Assembly: GCA_036245525.1 (NCBI GenBank)
Contig: BTPG01000005.1
Span: forward strand, 115,301,880-115,365,879
Source of the DNA: Semisulcospira habei
Lineage: Eukaryota; Mollusca; Gastropoda; Semisulcospiridae
Direction: 5' to 3'
Length of the DNA stretch: 64,000 nucleotides
Shown: one piece after another, positions 63,397 to 64,000 of the stretch
Numbering within the stretch: position 1 is the first letter of the stretch
Layout of the letters: the number at the start of each line of letters is the position of its first letter
Program-made: the position numbers and the translations under genes
The notes under the pieces: model-generated
What the model was told of the DNA's origin: nothing
Databases searched by the model: none
What the model saw: the letters and a program-made list of their open reading frames with translations, nothing else

Positions 63397-64000
63397 CTAA
63401 AAAAACAAAGCTTCCACCCGGTTACACATTGCTTTAAATCTGTTCTGCAGTCTGACAGAACGTCTAGTTGGAGCCAATGATGTGCCGGTCTCGGTTTCCG
63501 TTGGTGGTTCAGATCTTGCAGCCAGGGCTGCTGTAGGTGGTACCTCTGTCACAACCAGAGCCGGCGTGACAGGCACCGGGACCATGGAGATGTCAGGGGC
63601 ATCATCAACTGCCTGAGGGACTGCAGCTTCCACTTCTGCTAGGACGGGAACTGCAATGGGATCCCGCATCTCTGGGACTGGAGCTGGAACAGGAACCGGG
63701 GCGACAGGGTTGGCACCATTAGTAGTTATTAGAAGAGGCAAAGCCCAGTCCTCTTCAGCCTCGTTCACCGGTGCTTGGACTGGTCTCTTAATTGGTGCTC
63801 CCGGCTGGTCAGGTTCCTCGGCCGGTTGTTCAGCCATGTCGTCAAGAAGGTGGTCAATCCGCAGCAGATCGCGACGGTTGACAACCCTCTCAGCACCTCC
63901 GTCAAGAGGTCTCACTCGGTAGGCCTGGCCTTCCGGGCTGATCCGCTCGGTGACCACATACACGCCCCTCTGCCATCTGTCCTGGAACTTGTTTAGTCCC
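63397..64000 (-). CDS. Ty3/gypsy polyprotein C-terminus (integrase tail), partial
   Basis: The frame is open through the right edge, starting GLNKFQDRWQRG, then VYVVTERISPEGQAYRVRPL and ERVVNRRDLLRID. This matches the C-terminal integrase domain seen at the end of gypsy-type polyproteins (the stretch that reads like LNKFxDRW...YxVxxxxGxxRVVxRxxLLxI). After it comes a Pro/Ala/Val-rich low-complexity tail of about 130 residues with a basic SVRLQNRFKA end and a stop. No ATG start should be expected, since it is the end of a long polyprotein. Protease, RT and integrase core would lie to the right of the window. Confidence 0.8.
   Translation of the reverse strand, partial: GLNKFQDRWQRGVYVVTERISPEGQAYRVRPLDGGAERVVNRRDLLRIDHLLDDMAEQPAEEPDQPGAPIKRPVQAPVNEAEEDWALPLLITTNGANPVAPVPVPAPVPEMRDPIAVPVLAEVEAAVPQAVDDAPDISMVPVPVTPALVVTEVPPTAALAARSEPPTETETGTSLAPTRRSVRLQNRFKAMCNRVEALFF

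Overview
This is eukaryotic, almost certainly metazoan, repeat-dominated DNA. I see no host gene that I can name. The signs are APE-type LINEs, tRNA-derived SINE-like repeats, a Tc1-like transposase relic, a hAT-like transposase fragment, a Ty3/gypsy end, long dinucleotide microsatellites, and dozens of short palindromic non-autonomous elements. The combination suits a marine invertebrate, and a mollusc is my best guess. That guess comes from general resemblance and not from a diagnostic gene.

Layout. 1-724 is the 3' end of a LINE joined to a hAT-like unit that is repeated with a 2453-bp offset (725-4880, minus strand). 5-36 kb is a field of palindromic MITE-like elements, microsatellites and minisatellites, holding one broken Tc1-like transposase (11.9-12.9 kb) and one possible small terminal exon (27662-27799). 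36126-39429 is a full-length LINE with an intact 1004-codon endonuclease/reverse transcriptase ORF and a 12-bp target-site duplication. 39.4-57 kb is another MITE/SINE field; a second LINE family (52531-53958) sits inside a SINE-like repeat with a 7-bp duplication. 57264-61117 is a broken minus-strand copy of the first LINE with its 3' end repeated head-to-tail. 61784-61997 is one more LINE tail, abutting a Ty3/gypsy LTR (to 62842). The C-terminus of that element's polyprotein runs off the right edge.

The main content is a set of small families defined here by letter. A has a hairpin around CTCATGAGCCCC; B around CAAGCTA/GGCGCC; C around a GATGATTCCTGCAGGAATCATC-like core. In their complete copies all three begin TTAACCC and end GGGTTAA or close variants, which suggests piggyBac-type non-autonomous elements (TTAA target, CCC ends). 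D, E, F, G, H and I are bare palindromes of about 60-130 bp without those ends. The two arms of each hairpin change together from copy to copy, and one B core is carried by at least four different terminal sequences. This modular, arm-corrected palindrome system is the most interesting thing in the window. The LINEs are the likely movers of the SINE-like repeats; no transposase for A, B or C is encoded here.
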